A DNA stretch of 64,000 bases from Bacteroidales bacterium (GTDB lineage Bacteria > Bacteroidota > Bacteroidia > Bacteroidales > UBA10428). The stretch spans positions 17,955 to 81,954 of the forward strand of contig JAFGIP010000087.1 in assembly GCA_016929525.1 (NCBI GenBank), in the 5' to 3' direction. A program made the translations under genes and the position numbers. The notes under the pieces were generated by a model. It made no database searches. It worked only from the letters and a program-made list of their open reading frames with translations, and had not been told where the DNA came from. This document shows positions 1 through 8,240 of the stretch, in pieces (the stretch's first letter is position 1; each line of letters starts with the position of its first letter).

Positions 1-562
1 CTTCCGGGCGACTTCTTTTAAGATCGTTCCAAAATTTAACAAGCCCGGATATTGCGAAACTATAAGAAAGAAAAGTGATTAAACTGAATGAACTATTCAA
101 CCAGGCATGAGGAAAGAATTTCGAATAATTCACCGGACCATCCGGTATTCTAAATGTGCCTGCCAATAATAAAATACCGGCAATTATGATCACAGGAATT
201 AGTATGGCAACAGGTAACAAAGCCGGCCTGTTTACTATCTTTCTAAGTATTTTTGGACATGCATAATGTTGATAGCTTATTTGTCTGATTGCTGAAAACA
301 CATCTGCCGGTTTAACATTGCGCGGACAATGAGTGCTGCAGTCGCCACACTGGTGACATAACCATATATCTGTATTGGCTATCAGGTTATCTTTCATTCC
401 CCATCCGGCCCAAATCATTTCTTTACGCGGGAAAGGCCTTTCTTCCGGTGCCAGTGTGCAAACAACAGAGCATGTTCCGCACTGCATACATTCGTTCAGT
501 GATGATTTGCTAAGCCGTTTGAGTTCCTTCTTAAATTCTATATCAGGAGATATGTCAATCAT
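1..562 (-). CDS. qmoC: QmoC, quinone-interacting membrane-bound oxidoreductase subunit C (3' end outside window)
   Basis: QmoC is the membrane anchor of the Qmo complex and carries electrons between the quinone pool and the HdrA-like subunits QmoA/B. I read this frame directly on the minus strand from an ATG at 562; 187 codons are visible. The N-terminus has an HdrC-like pair of cysteine clusters, CMQCGTCSVVC near residue 25 followed by a proline-containing stretch, and CHQCGDCSTHCP near residue 70. After a soluble linker come hydrophobic segments (about residues 105-130 and 150-170), as expected for the HdrE-like quinone-binding membrane domain fused to HdrC in QmoC. It follows qmoB on the same strand, separated by about 150 bases. 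The remainder of the membrane domain is cut by the window edge. A generic HdrC fused to a membrane protein is the alternative, but the apr-qmoAB context makes QmoC the best reading. Confidence 0.85.
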   Translation of the reverse strand, partial: MIDISPDIEFKKELKRLSKSSLNECMQCGTCSVVCTLAPEERPFPRKEMIWAGWGMKDNLIANTDIWLCHQCGDCSTHCPRNVKPADVFSAIRQISYQHYACPKILRKIVNRPALLPVAILIPVIIIAGILLLAGTFRIPDGPVNYSKFFPHAWLNSSFSLITFLSYSFAISGLVKFWNDLKRSRPE

Positions 563-648
563 TTATATTAAATTATACTGTTCAATGCAGAAATGTATAA
601 TGTTCTTTCATTGTCTGTATTATACTTCATATACCATTCTGCATTTTC

Positions 649-673
649 AATTATAATTATAATTATAATTATA
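649..673. repeat. Short AT tandem repeat in the qmoB-qmoC gap
   Basis: Four head-to-tail copies of the hexamer AATTAT lie in the 150-base gap between qmoB and qmoC. No function is apparent. It is a simple-sequence tract that could vary in length by slippage. Confidence 0.7.
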
Positions 674-711
674 CATTCTGGCTATAATATTCTAACCACT
701 AGATTCTAAGA

Positions 712-2829
712 CTACATGTCCTTAAAAGGATTCGGCCCAATATCCTCAATTGTTTCAACATAACTATTGATAATATCGGGGATCCGATAGTAGTCCGTAA
801 TTTCTATAAATTCAGTTTTAATTCGTTCAGGTTCCAGCATCATGGTTGTCAGTGTTTCCTGGATATTCTCTCCCCGTGTCTGAGTGAGCTCGCTGCCATG
901 AATAAAATGGCACTGATAATCGTCGCCCGGTTTGCAACCTATTTGCAGGATCCCATCATACCCGCAAGACAAAGCATCGGAAATCCAAACCTTATTGACT
1001 GACCCCAGACATCTTACCGGAATAATTCTTACATAAGGGCTATATTTTAAACCCTTGCTGCCAGCCATATCTAAAGCCGGATAGGCATCATTCTCACAAA
1101 CAAATACCAAAATCCTTGGCTTCTCTTCAAATTCATCGGGAATTTCCACTGCCTTGATCATTGCCGATACACTATTAATTGAATAATCGGAAAAGCTTAT
1201 TACACGTTCCGGGCAAGATCCCAGACATATACCGCAACGGCGGCATCTGCTCGGATTAACCAGGGGAGTGCCTTTTTCAGTTTCATCATAAGTGCCAAAC
1301 GGGCATTCTTCTGTACAGCGTTTACAATCGGTACAGCGGTCCATGTACAACTCGGGATATGTCTTATCTCCAGCCCGCGGATGAACAGACTCACCCCTTT
1401 TTGTTGCCTCGATACACTGAATGGCTTTCAGCATAGCTCCCGAAGCATCCTCGAGGCACGAAGCGACATCCATGGGAGCCCTGACAGCACCTGCTGCATA
1501 GATCCCGGTTCTTCGCGTCTCGTATGGAAAACAAATAAAGTGTGAGTCGGAGAAATTATATTTCAGCTTAGGTAAGCCTTTACCCAGTCTGTAAGTCAGG
1601 TTCATATCTTCGGTACCTGCCGGCGTCATTCCCGTGGCAAGCACAATCATATCAACTTTTACCGATATATCATCACCAAGCAGTGTTTCCTTTACAGTCA
1701 CCTTAAGCTGATTATTTTCCGGGGTTATATCGCTAACTGTTCCTTTGGTAAAAAATACCTGGTTGTCTTTCTGTACCTCCTTATAGAATTCTTCAGATAA
1801 CCCCGGTGTTCGTATATCTTTATATATAACAAATACTGATGACTCAGGATTTAGCTCCCTGATATATTTTGCATGTTTTAAGGTAGTACTGCAACAATAA
1901 TCGGAACAATAGGGTAAATGATCTTTATCCCTTGAACCGGCACACTGAATAAATAAAATATTTTTGGGTAGCTGTATATCCGGATTCGATTTTATCAGTG
2001 TTTCAAATTCAATGTTTGTAACAACATTTTCATATTTACCATAACCAAGATGCGATAATTTATTGGCATCATACGGTTCCCAACCCATGGAAGTAACAAT
2101 TGAGCCAACCTGAATCTTTACTTCTTTCCCATTCAACAGTATTACATCAAAATTTCCGGGTTGTCCGGAAATTTCTTTTATCGTGGTTGAAGTATAAACT
2201 TTTATGTTTTTATAACTATTGATTTCTTTTATCCTGTCAGAAATTATCGGATCAATAAGTATATTGAAAGGCTCGTTCGCCGGGTATTGCTTATAAAAGC
2301 TGTTCAGTTTTCCCCCCAGTTCCTTTTCCTTCTCAACCAGATAAATATTATATCCCGCTTTTGCTCCCTCGATTGCTGCAGTTATTCCGGTTATACCTCC
2401 GCCTATAACAAGAATATCCGAACTTATCGAATCTGCTATATAAGGTTTTATGGCTGAAATGTTTTTAATTTTTGCAATACCCATACGCAAATAATCTTCA
2501 GCCAGCATCTGTGTATCTTCATCACCTGGCTCACTGCACCAGACAACCTGTTCTCTCAGGTTTATTCTTTCAGCAATTATATTTTTAGGAAAATCAAATA
2601 CCTCTGTTTTAACCCTGGGTGAACAGGCTGCAATAGCCAGTCCGTGAAATTTTTCCGTTTCAATATCTTTTAAAATGGTATTGTATCCGTCAACTGAGCA
2701 AAGTGCTTTATGCTTTCTGCATACTGTTACTTTCTGCTCATCAGACGATAATTGCAATAGCTTGTCAACATTAAGCGAATCACCAATTCCACAACCTGAA
2801 CATATATATACTGCTAATTTCTTATCCAA
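712..2829 (-). CDS. qmoB: QmoB, HdrA-like flavoprotein with ferredoxin and MvhD domains
   Basis: QmoB is the large soluble iron-sulfur flavoprotein of the Qmo complex, which exchanges electrons between menaquinone and APS reductase. The 705 residues start with a Cys-containing N-terminal domain (YICSGCGIGDS near residue 10). An HdrA-type FAD domain with ILVIGGGITGITAA follows near residue 140. A two-cluster ferredoxin domain lies at about 494-546 (CTDCKRCTEECP and CRRCGICLGSCP). The C-terminal MvhD-like domain (about 570-690) keeps the conserved Cys motifs VRCLGSV and IGCKPGDDYQCHF. That N-terminus-FAD-ferredoxin-MvhD order is the known QmoB architecture. The gene begins 12 bases after qmoA stops, so the two are surely cotranscribed. 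HdrA-MvhD proteins of electron-bifurcating complexes look alike, but adjacency to aprBA and qmoA argues for QmoB. Confidence 0.9.
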   Translation of the reverse strand: MDKKLAVYICSGCGIGDSLNVDKLLQLSSDEQKVTVCRKHKALCSVDGYNTILKDIETEKFHGLAIAACSPRVKTEVFDFPKNIIAERINLREQVVWCSEPGDEDTQMLAEDYLRMGIAKIKNISAIKPYIADSISSDILVIGGGITGITAAIEGAKAGYNIYLVEKEKELGGKLNSFYKQYPANEPFNILIDPIISDRIKEINSYKNIKVYTSTTIKEISGQPGNFDVILLNGKEVKIQVGSIVTSMGWEPYDANKLSHLGYGKYENVVTNIEFETLIKSNPDIQLPKNILFIQCAGSRDKDHLPYCSDYCCSTTLKHAKYIRELNPESSVFVIYKDIRTPGLSEEFYKEVQKDNQVFFTKGTVSDITPENNQLKVTVKETLLGDDISVKVDMIVLATGMTPAGTEDMNLTYRLGKGLPKLKYNFSDSHFICFPYETRRTGIYAAGAVRAPMDVASCLEDASGAMLKAIQCIEATKRGESVHPRAGDKTYPELYMDRCTDCKRCTEECPFGTYDETEKGTPLVNPSRCRRCGICLGSCPERVISFSDYSINSVSAMIKAVEIPDEFEEKPRILVFVCENDAYPALDMAGSKGLKYSPYVRIIPVRCLGSVNKVWISDALSCGYDGILQIGCKPGDDYQCHFIHGSELTQTRGENIQETLTTMMLEPERIKTEFIEITDYYRIPDIINSYVETIEDIGPNPFKDM

Positions 2830-2840
2830 TGTTAGAAGAT

Positions 2841-4079
2841 TTAACTGGTTAACTGAATTGATTTAAGAGCCGCAGCTGTTGCATCCTTAACGGAAGATGA
2901 AACATCCATAGGCCTTTTGCAACAAGCAACAGGATAAATACCATCTTTCTGCTTATCAGATATAAATCCTTCACCTGATCTGTAAATGTTTAAATTGTAT
3001 TGATTTGGAGTAATTCCTGTAGCTAACACAACGAGGTCTGCTTCCGATTTTATTTTCCTGCTTTCAAGCATATCTTCTGCTTCAACAACAAGTTTGGATT
3101 TATCTTCAGATTCTGTGATCTTAGCGACCTTTCCTTTTATAAGTTCAATGTTTTTGTTCTCTTCCACCTTTCGGAGGAAATCTTCGTTTCTGCCTGATAC
3201 CCGTAAATCGATGTAGAAAATTTTAACCTTACTATCAGGATATTTATTCTGGATAGATAAAGCATGTTTCAGAGATGCCGAGCAACAAACAGCCGAACAG
3301 TATGGCAGGTAATTCTCATCACGTGAACCGGCACATTGTACAAAAGCAATTTCCTTAGGTTCCTTCCCATCCGATGGTTTAAGAAGTTTATCTCCCCCGG
3401 GGCCGTTTGCGTCAATCAGTCGCTCAAATTCAACATTGGTTATTACATTTTTATAATCCTTATAACCAAGATTTTTTATAGCAGCTGCATCGGGGTTTTT
3501 CCATCCGGTAGCAATAATTACTGAACTTGCTTCAATTGTTTCTTCTTCATCTTTGGCCGAAAGGTTTATCGCATCATAATCACAAACCTCAACACATTTA
3601 TTGCATGATTCTTTTTTACAATATTTTACATCTAACGAGTATTTCATTGGAAAAGCCATTTCATGTGGCAGATAAATAGCTTTTGTTTTTGAGAACCCAT
3701 AATCGAATTCATTGGGACGTTCTTCAGGACATACTTCTGTGCAATTACCACAAGCAGTACAATTATTGTTTATGAAATTTGGTTTATGCAGCAGCTTAAC
3801 CCGAAAGTTGTTAATTTCTCCGGATATTTCTTTAACCGTTGTAGAAGTGAAACATTTTATCCTGGAATTTTGTCTGATCCTACGAAAGTTAATTTCCAGT
3901 CCGCAGGAAGGCGGGCAAAGTTTCGGGAAGTAATTGTTCATTTTAATGACATTACCACCAAGATAAGGTTTTTCCTCAACCAGTATAACCTGCCTTCCAA
4001 CTTCTGCAATTTCCACTGCGGCAGTTACTCCGCTCATTCCACCGCCTATTACGAGTATGGGTTTGTCTGAGTTTTTCAA
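2841..4079 (-). CDS. qmoA: QmoA, HdrA-like FAD subunit of Qmo
   Basis: QmoA is the smaller HdrA-like flavoprotein of QmoABC and is thought to contact APS reductase. The 412-residue product opens with a dinucleotide-binding motif, ILVIGGGMSGVTAAVE, at about residues 8-23. Cysteine clusters follow (CTACGNCTEVCPEERP near 117, then CKKESCNKCVEVCDYDA near 155). The typical HdrA core comes next, with IIATGWKNPD, FVQCAGSRDENYLPYCSAVCC and VVLATGITPN. The paralogous segment QCAGSRD..LPYCS..CCS also occurs in QmoB, as expected for two related HdrA-type subunits. The gene lies upstream of qmoB with a 12-base gap. It is separated from aprA by about 480 bases that hold a broken four-helix-bundle gene. 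Confidence 0.9.
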   Translation of the reverse strand: MKNSDKPILVIGGGMSGVTAAVEIAEVGRQVILVEEKPYLGGNVIKMNNYFPKLCPPSCGLEINFRRIRQNSRIKCFTSTTVKEISGEINNFRVKLLHKPNFINNNCTACGNCTEVCPEERPNEFDYGFSKTKAIYLPHEMAFPMKYSLDVKYCKKESCNKCVEVCDYDAINLSAKDEEETIEASSVIIATGWKNPDAAAIKNLGYKDYKNVITNVEFERLIDANGPGGDKLLKPSDGKEPKEIAFVQCAGSRDENYLPYCSAVCCSASLKHALSIQNKYPDSKVKIFYIDLRVSGRNEDFLRKVEENKNIELIKGKVAKITESEDKSKLVVEAEDMLESRKIKSEADLVVLATGITPNQYNLNIYRSGEGFISDKQKDGIYPVACCKRPMDVSSSVKDATAAALKSIQLTS

Positions 4080-4136
4080 TTGATGTAGTATTTGTGCTGT
4101 CTCATTATTAGTAGTTAGTAGCAGTTATAAACGAAA

Positions 4137-4500
4137 TCAAGGACAATTATTTTTTATTGAATTAATGAAGGAGGATAACATTTTACTTATTTCTTCAACC
4201 ATATCAGTTAGTTCCTTTGTTTTTATGTACTCCAGATCATTGGACAGATAGAGATAATAGCCTACCTCAATTCAGTATTCCTTCAGCAATATTGTAGAAT
4301 CTTGTTTTATCCTTGATTCCTGACCTGGCAAATCCTTCAGCAATATTTGCAGGAATGGATGCCGCTGCTCTTCTTAACTGAGAGGATAAACCAAACATTT
4401 CTTCTTTCGTAAAATTTTTCGTCAACTTATATACCTTGAGGGTCAAGTTATGGGCTTTTTGCCAAACTACTAAATCAGCATATTTTTTAGAATTTTCCAT
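4137..4500 (-). pseudogene. Frameshifted four-helix-bundle (23S rRNA intervening-sequence type) protein
   Basis: The first 77 codons from ATG 4500 encode the start of a four-helix-bundle protein of the 23S rRNA intervening-sequence protein family (VWQKAHNLTLKVYKLTK, GLSSQLRRAAASIPANIAEG). A TGA at 4267-4269 stops this frame. One base over, reading from 4268, the family's C-terminal half continues without interruption (EVGYYLYLSNDLEYIKTKEL onward) for 43 residues to a TGA at 4137. Together they make a 120-residue protein, the normal family length, so one extra base near 4269 has broken the gene, or it is a sequencing error. The gene sits in the middle of the apr-qmo operon and has no known link to sulfur metabolism. 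Its role is unknown; such genes are often scattered singly through Bacteroidota genomes. Confidence 0.85.
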
Positions 4501-4561
4501 ATATCATTTGTTTACTATCTTTTTTCTAATATTTTCTCACTACTGTCTGCTTAACTACTTA

Positions 4562-6448
4562 TTATGTTAACTCCTCTACTTCCCTTCTAATCATCTCCCA
4601 CTCTCCCGTTTCCGGATCCCATTTACAGTTGGCAAAACATTTCCAGTCTGCTTTTATCCCGGGAAAGTCAGTGCGAAAATAATATCCCGGCCAACGTGTT
4701 TCTTCACGGAAGAGTATAGTTCTGATGTGCGATTCAGCTTGCCACATACGATGTATATTCTCCCAGCAGCGCATTAGTTCATTCAAATTTGAAGCAGCCA
4801 GCTTTTCAGAATCTTCCTTCATATATTCCAGGAATTCAAGTCCCTTTTCCAGAAGTGCCTGAGAAGTTTTAAATCCAACCGATGCTCCGCCGGCATATTC
4901 ATCCATTATTTTCTGCAGCCGGAACATGAACATTTTTGGTTTAATAAAATTCGGGTTAACATCAGCATCATTTGCATAATCTTTATGCTCATCGAAAATT
5001 GCCAGTGGTCTTAAAATCTTCTCTTTCAGTTCCTGAATTATTTCATCACTGATGTCAACAGAATCCGGATGATCAACGCAAAATGCCAGTCCGGATTTTC
5101 CTGCGATTCTTCCTTCGGTGAATGAACCGGACGAGAACTTATGCGAAGATGCACCTGAAGCGTCGCCGGCAGCAAACAAACCTTTCACGGTAGTCATATT
5201 TCCGTATCCCCAGTGATAACCTTCCGGCGCCAGATCTTCCGGACCACTTATCCATGCTCCTGATGCTCCAGAATGCGAGCTTATAAAATAAGGTTCGCAG
5301 GCCGCAATTTCCGATGGTGTTTCTTCAGGCATAATGTTGTGAGCTGCCCAATTCAGTGCCTGGCTTACTGTCATATCAAGGAAATCTTCCCAGGCTTCCG
5401 ATTCCAGTTCTTTCAGTTTTCTCTTTGCATCTTTTTCATCAGGAATATTTGCTACCAGTTCTTTTATAGCCTCATCGGTACGCATATAAATCGGACCGTT
5501 TCCTTCTTCCAGTTCTTGCAGCATAAGGTAATTTCTAAGATTCGCCGGAGTTGGTGTTACTGTACCGTAAGGTGCCCATTTCTCAAGTTCTGCTGCACGT
5601 GTTTCCATATAATCTTCACCTTTGGCGTTGGTAGCTTTCGATTTAAAAAGTAAAAACCATGCACCTACCGGACCATAAGAATCCTTAAATCTGACCGGGA
5701 CGAAACGTACCTCCTGACAAGTCATCTCAGCACCGGCTTTCAGTGTAAAGTATGCACTTGCACCGGAGTTGAAAGGAGGATACCACGATCTGCCAAGCCC
5801 TTCACCCACCGAACGCGGACGAAAAATATGAACAGCGCCACCCATAACATCGAGCACTGCCTGTGCTTTAAAAACATAAAATTTATTCTCGCGAACACTG
5901 AAACCGGCAGCTCCGACACAGCGATCACCATTCATTATTGGTTCAGTAATAAATACACGCTCATAATATTCCCCGTTATCACCAAGTTCCTTCAGTGCAT
6001 TCTTAGCTGCTTCCGATACGATATTCTTATATGATTCCCCATGGATCATTATCTGCCACTTGCCTTCATTTACATAATTACCTTCTTCATCTTTCCAGAT
6101 AGGCAAACCCCATTTCTCAAAAAGGTGGACTGTGGAATCAACATGACGGGCTATGTTAGCTACCAGGTCATCCCGGGCAATTCCCATAAGATCGTTCTTT
6201 ACATAGTTGATATAATCTTCTACTGTATTTTTACCGTTTTTCAATCCGAGGTAGAGGTTAATTGCCGAAAGTCCCATAGCTACAGCTCCACTGCGTTCCA
6301 TAGCCGCCTTATCAACAAGAGTGACTTTCCTGTTATGTTTTTTTGCCCAGTAAGAGGCTTCGAATGCCGCACCGCAGGCAGCCATTCCTCCGCCAAGGAT
6401 CAGAAGATCGGTTTCGACTATTATGGTTTCAAACTGTTCAGGGTTCAT
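4562..6448 (-). CDS. aprA: AprA, adenylylsulfate (APS) reductase alpha subunit
   Basis: AprA is the FAD-containing catalytic subunit of dissimilatory APS reductase, which interconverts APS plus two electrons with sulfite plus AMP in the cytoplasm. The 628-residue protein starts with the FAD motif LLILGGGMAACGAA (about 15-28) and keeps stretches typical of the family: HGESYK, DVMGGAVHIFRPRSVGEGLG, RFVPVRFKDSYGPVGAWFLL and ISSHSGASGAWISGPEDL. Arg253 and His392 fall in the stretches that contribute substrate-site residues in characterised AprA (position assignment inferred). The C-terminus carries WPGYYFRTDFPG and the FANCKWDPETGEW tail. Succinate dehydrogenase or fumarate reductase flavoproteins are related but lack these motifs. 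It lies 32 bases after aprB. Length and motifs look intact. Whether it works in the reductive or the sulfite-oxidising direction cannot be read from the sequence alone. Confidence 0.96.
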   Translation of the reverse strand: MNPEQFETIIVETDLLILGGGMAACGAAFEASYWAKKHNRKVTLVDKAAMERSGAVAMGLSAINLYLGLKNGKNTVEDYINYVKNDLMGIARDDLVANIARHVDSTVHLFEKWGLPIWKDEEGNYVNEGKWQIMIHGESYKNIVSEAAKNALKELGDNGEYYERVFITEPIMNGDRCVGAAGFSVRENKFYVFKAQAVLDVMGGAVHIFRPRSVGEGLGRSWYPPFNSGASAYFTLKAGAEMTCQEVRFVPVRFKDSYGPVGAWFLLFKSKATNAKGEDYMETRAAELEKWAPYGTVTPTPANLRNYLMLQELEEGNGPIYMRTDEAIKELVANIPDEKDAKRKLKELESEAWEDFLDMTVSQALNWAAHNIMPEETPSEIAACEPYFISSHSGASGAWISGPEDLAPEGYHWGYGNMTTVKGLFAAGDASGASSHKFSSGSFTEGRIAGKSGLAFCVDHPDSVDISDEIIQELKEKILRPLAIFDEHKDYANDADVNPNFIKPKMFMFRLQKIMDEYAGGASVGFKTSQALLEKGLEFLEYMKEDSEKLAASNLNELMRCWENIHRMWQAESHIRTILFREETRWPGYYFRTDFPGIKADWKCFANCKWDPETGEWEMIRREVEELT

Positions 6449-6480
6449 TGTAATGTTATTTGAATATTGTCTTTTGGAAT

Positions 6481-6915
6481 TTATTTGGTATAAAGATCTT
6501 TACCAATAGAATCAGGCTCAGTTCTGAGTAGTGGACTTTTCAAATCTTCAGTCCCGGTTTCAAATCCTGCATCGGGAACGGCACTACCTTCAGGAGTGGT
6601 TCTGATAGGAAATTTAAACCGTTTGATTTGCTTGTTCCTGAATCTCACCGCCCACATGATTGCATCGGTACTGCGCATGGGTTGAACAACTGCGCCAAGA
6701 GGCATAAAATCGGCATAACCTCTTATTTCAATGGCTTGTGTTGGACAAATTTTAACGCAGCTATAACATTCCCAGCACATTTCTACAGCACGATTGTAAG
6801 CCTTATTCTTCTCCTTGTCAAGGATCATCAGATCGTTTGGACAAATGTACTGACAGGCAGTTTTGTCCTGAGCCTTACAACCATCGCATTTTTCATTAAT
6901 AACAAAACTTGGCAT
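6481..6915 (-). CDS. aprB: AprB, APS reductase beta subunit (two 4Fe-4S clusters)
   Basis: AprB passes electrons to the FAD of AprA through two 4Fe-4S clusters. The 144 residues contain CDGCKAQDKTACQYICPNDL (about 10-29), which has the spaced cysteine pattern with an insert that is distinctive of AprB, and CWECYSCVKICPTQAIEI (about 47-64). An AprB-type C-terminal tail follows that wraps AprA in known structures (MPLGAVVQPMRSTDAIMWAVRFRN and a basic stretch). The tail is somewhat shorter than in Desulfovibrio proteins. It is the first gene of the minus-strand apr-qmo operon, and the upstream neighbour gpsA is divergent. No sat (ATP sulfurylase) gene precedes it, in contrast to the sat-apr-qmo arrangement of green sulfur bacteria. 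Confidence 0.95.
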   Translation of the reverse strand: MPSFVINEKCDGCKAQDKTACQYICPNDLMILDKEKNKAYNRAVEMCWECYSCVKICPTQAIEIRGYADFMPLGAVVQPMRSTDAIMWAVRFRNKQIKRFKFPIRTTPEGSAVPDAGFETGTEDLKSPLLRTEPDSIGKDLYTK

Positions 6916-6944
6916 AATCAGAGAGTTGAATTAGTGATAACCCA

Positions 6945-6952
6945 CAAACATA
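6945..6952 (-). promoter_or_regulatory. Candidate -7 element for the apr-qmo operon
   Basis: On the minus strand the octamer TATGTTTG fits the Bacteroidota -7 consensus TAnnTTTG and lies about 30 bases before the aprB ATG, giving a leader of about 20 bases. A clear TTTG -33 box at the usual spacing is not visible, so support is moderate. Confidence 0.4.
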
Positions 6953-7193
6953 ATAAAATATTCAAATGTCTGATCGTGATTTGGAGCTACCCGTTTTTTA
7001 ATATCAGAGATTGATTTGCAATTCCTTGTTTTGTAATAGATTAGAATACAGGTCTGTTAAAAACTTCTGCTAATTTAAACTCAGTATAAGATAAATTCAC
7101 CGTGGTCTTTTAGTAAACAGATTTAAAAAATAAAATTGGACTATTAATTCAGAATGAATTAAACATTGTCTGTTTCTGTTTTACCAAGAATAT

Positions 7194-7201
7194 TAACTTT
7201 G
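7194..7201 (+). promoter_or_regulatory. Candidate -7 element for gpsA
   Basis: TAACTTTG matches TAnnTTTG exactly. It overlaps the GTG at 7201 that would otherwise be the first possible start of gpsA. This argues that translation begins at the ATG at 7222. The -33 region is weak. Confidence 0.45.
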
Positions 7202-7221
7202 TGGCCAATAATAAAATCAGG

Positions 7222-8217
7222 ATGGATTCAAATTCAAGAATTGCTGTTTTGGGAGGCGGCAGCTGGGCCACAGCTATTGTGAAGTTATTGTTGAATAACA
7301 CAGATCAGCTTAACTGGTATATCAGGAATGAAGAAGATGTAAAGTTCATTAAAAAATACCATCATAACCCCAAATACCTGACCTCAGTTGAACTGGAAAT
7401 TTCAAAGATCAACCTTTTCAGTGATATTCAAAAGGCTATTGAATCGTCAGATGTTCTTATCATAGCAATACCTGCTCCTTTTATTGAAGCATCTCTTTCA
7501 AACTGCAAAGGTATGTTTAAGGACAAATTTGTAGTATCTGCAGTTAAAGGAATTATTTCCGGGCATAACCTTACTGTTGCAGAGTTCTTCAACAAAATAT
7601 TCGAGGTCCCATTTGGATCGGTTGGAATTATCTCGGGACCATGTCACGCTGAAGAAATAGCACTTGAAAGGCTTTCTTATCTTACCATTTCATCTAAAAA
7701 TAAAGAAGACGCAGAATTCATGGCAGATATGATAAACTGCGAATATTTAAAAGCGAAAGTATCAACCGATATATATGGTACCGAGTACGCAGCGGTTTTA
7801 AAAAATATTATTGCCATTGCTGTCGGCGTAAGTCATGGCTTAGGCTACGGCGATAATTTCATTGCCGTATTGGTATCAAATGCTCATCAGGAAATAAAAC
7901 GTTTTCTTGATAAAACCTATCGGAGTAAACGAAAAGTGAACAGTTCACCATATTTAGGCGATCTGTTGGTTACTGCCTATTCGCAGTTCAGCCGTAACAG
8001 AACATTTGGTGCAATGATCGGAAAAGGATACTCAGTCAAATCTGCACATCTGGAGATGAATATGATTGCCGAAGGTTTTTATGCCGTGGACTGTATTATG
8101 GAAATCAACAAGCAGCATGGGGTTAATATGCCGATTGTTAGTGCAGTTTACAATATTTTACACAGTAAAATTTCTCCTGCCCTTGAAATTAAGTTACTGG
8201 AATCGAAATTGAAATAA
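7222..8217 (+). CDS. gpsA: Glycerol-3-phosphate dehydrogenase [NAD(P)+]
   Basis: GpsA reduces dihydroxyacetone phosphate to sn-glycerol 3-phosphate for phospholipid synthesis in the cytoplasm. From the ATG at 7222 the protein has 331 residues and begins MDSNSRIAVLGGGSWATAIV, the GxGSWxTA Rossmann fold typical of the family. Further signatures are VSAVKGI, GIISGPCHAEEIA and the catalytic-lysine region YGTEYAAVLKNIIAIAVGVS. The C-terminal helical domain has RNRTFGAMIGKGYS and AEGFYAVDCI. A GTG at 7201 is in frame and would add seven residues, but it overlaps a promoter-like TAACTTTG, so I prefer 7222. The gene is followed after 23 bases by pgi and is divergent from the apr operon. Confidence 0.93.
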   Translation: MDSNSRIAVLGGGSWATAIVKLLLNNTDQLNWYIRNEEDVKFIKKYHHNPKYLTSVELEISKINLFSDIQKAIESSDVLIIAIPAPFIEASLSNCKGMFKDKFVVSAVKGIISGHNLTVAEFFNKIFEVPFGSVGIISGPCHAEEIALERLSYLTISSKNKEDAEFMADMINCEYLKAKVSTDIYGTEYAAVLKNIIAIAVGVSHGLGYGDNFIAVLVSNAHQEIKRFLDKTYRSKRKVNSSPYLGDLLVTAYSQFSRNRTFGAMIGKGYSVKSAHLEMNMIAEGFYAVDCIMEINKQHGVNMPIVSAVYNILHSKISPALEIKLLESKLK

Positions 8218-8240
8218 TAATATTAAAGTATAGGAATTAA

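Noticed and set aside
375..656. Plus-strand ORF of 93 residues
   Set aside because: It lies opposite the clear QmoC reading frame, whose cysteine clusters are conserved; the plus-strand frame has no family features.
1200..1394. Minus-strand ORF of 64 residues inside qmoB
   Set aside because: It overlaps the ferredoxin domain of qmoB in another frame and is a shadow.
2829..2841. Reading qmoA/qmoB as a methanogen-type HdrA bifurcating complex
   Set aside because: The direct linkage to aprBA, the QmoB domain order and the QmoC-type membrane subunit fit Qmo better than Hdr-Mvh.
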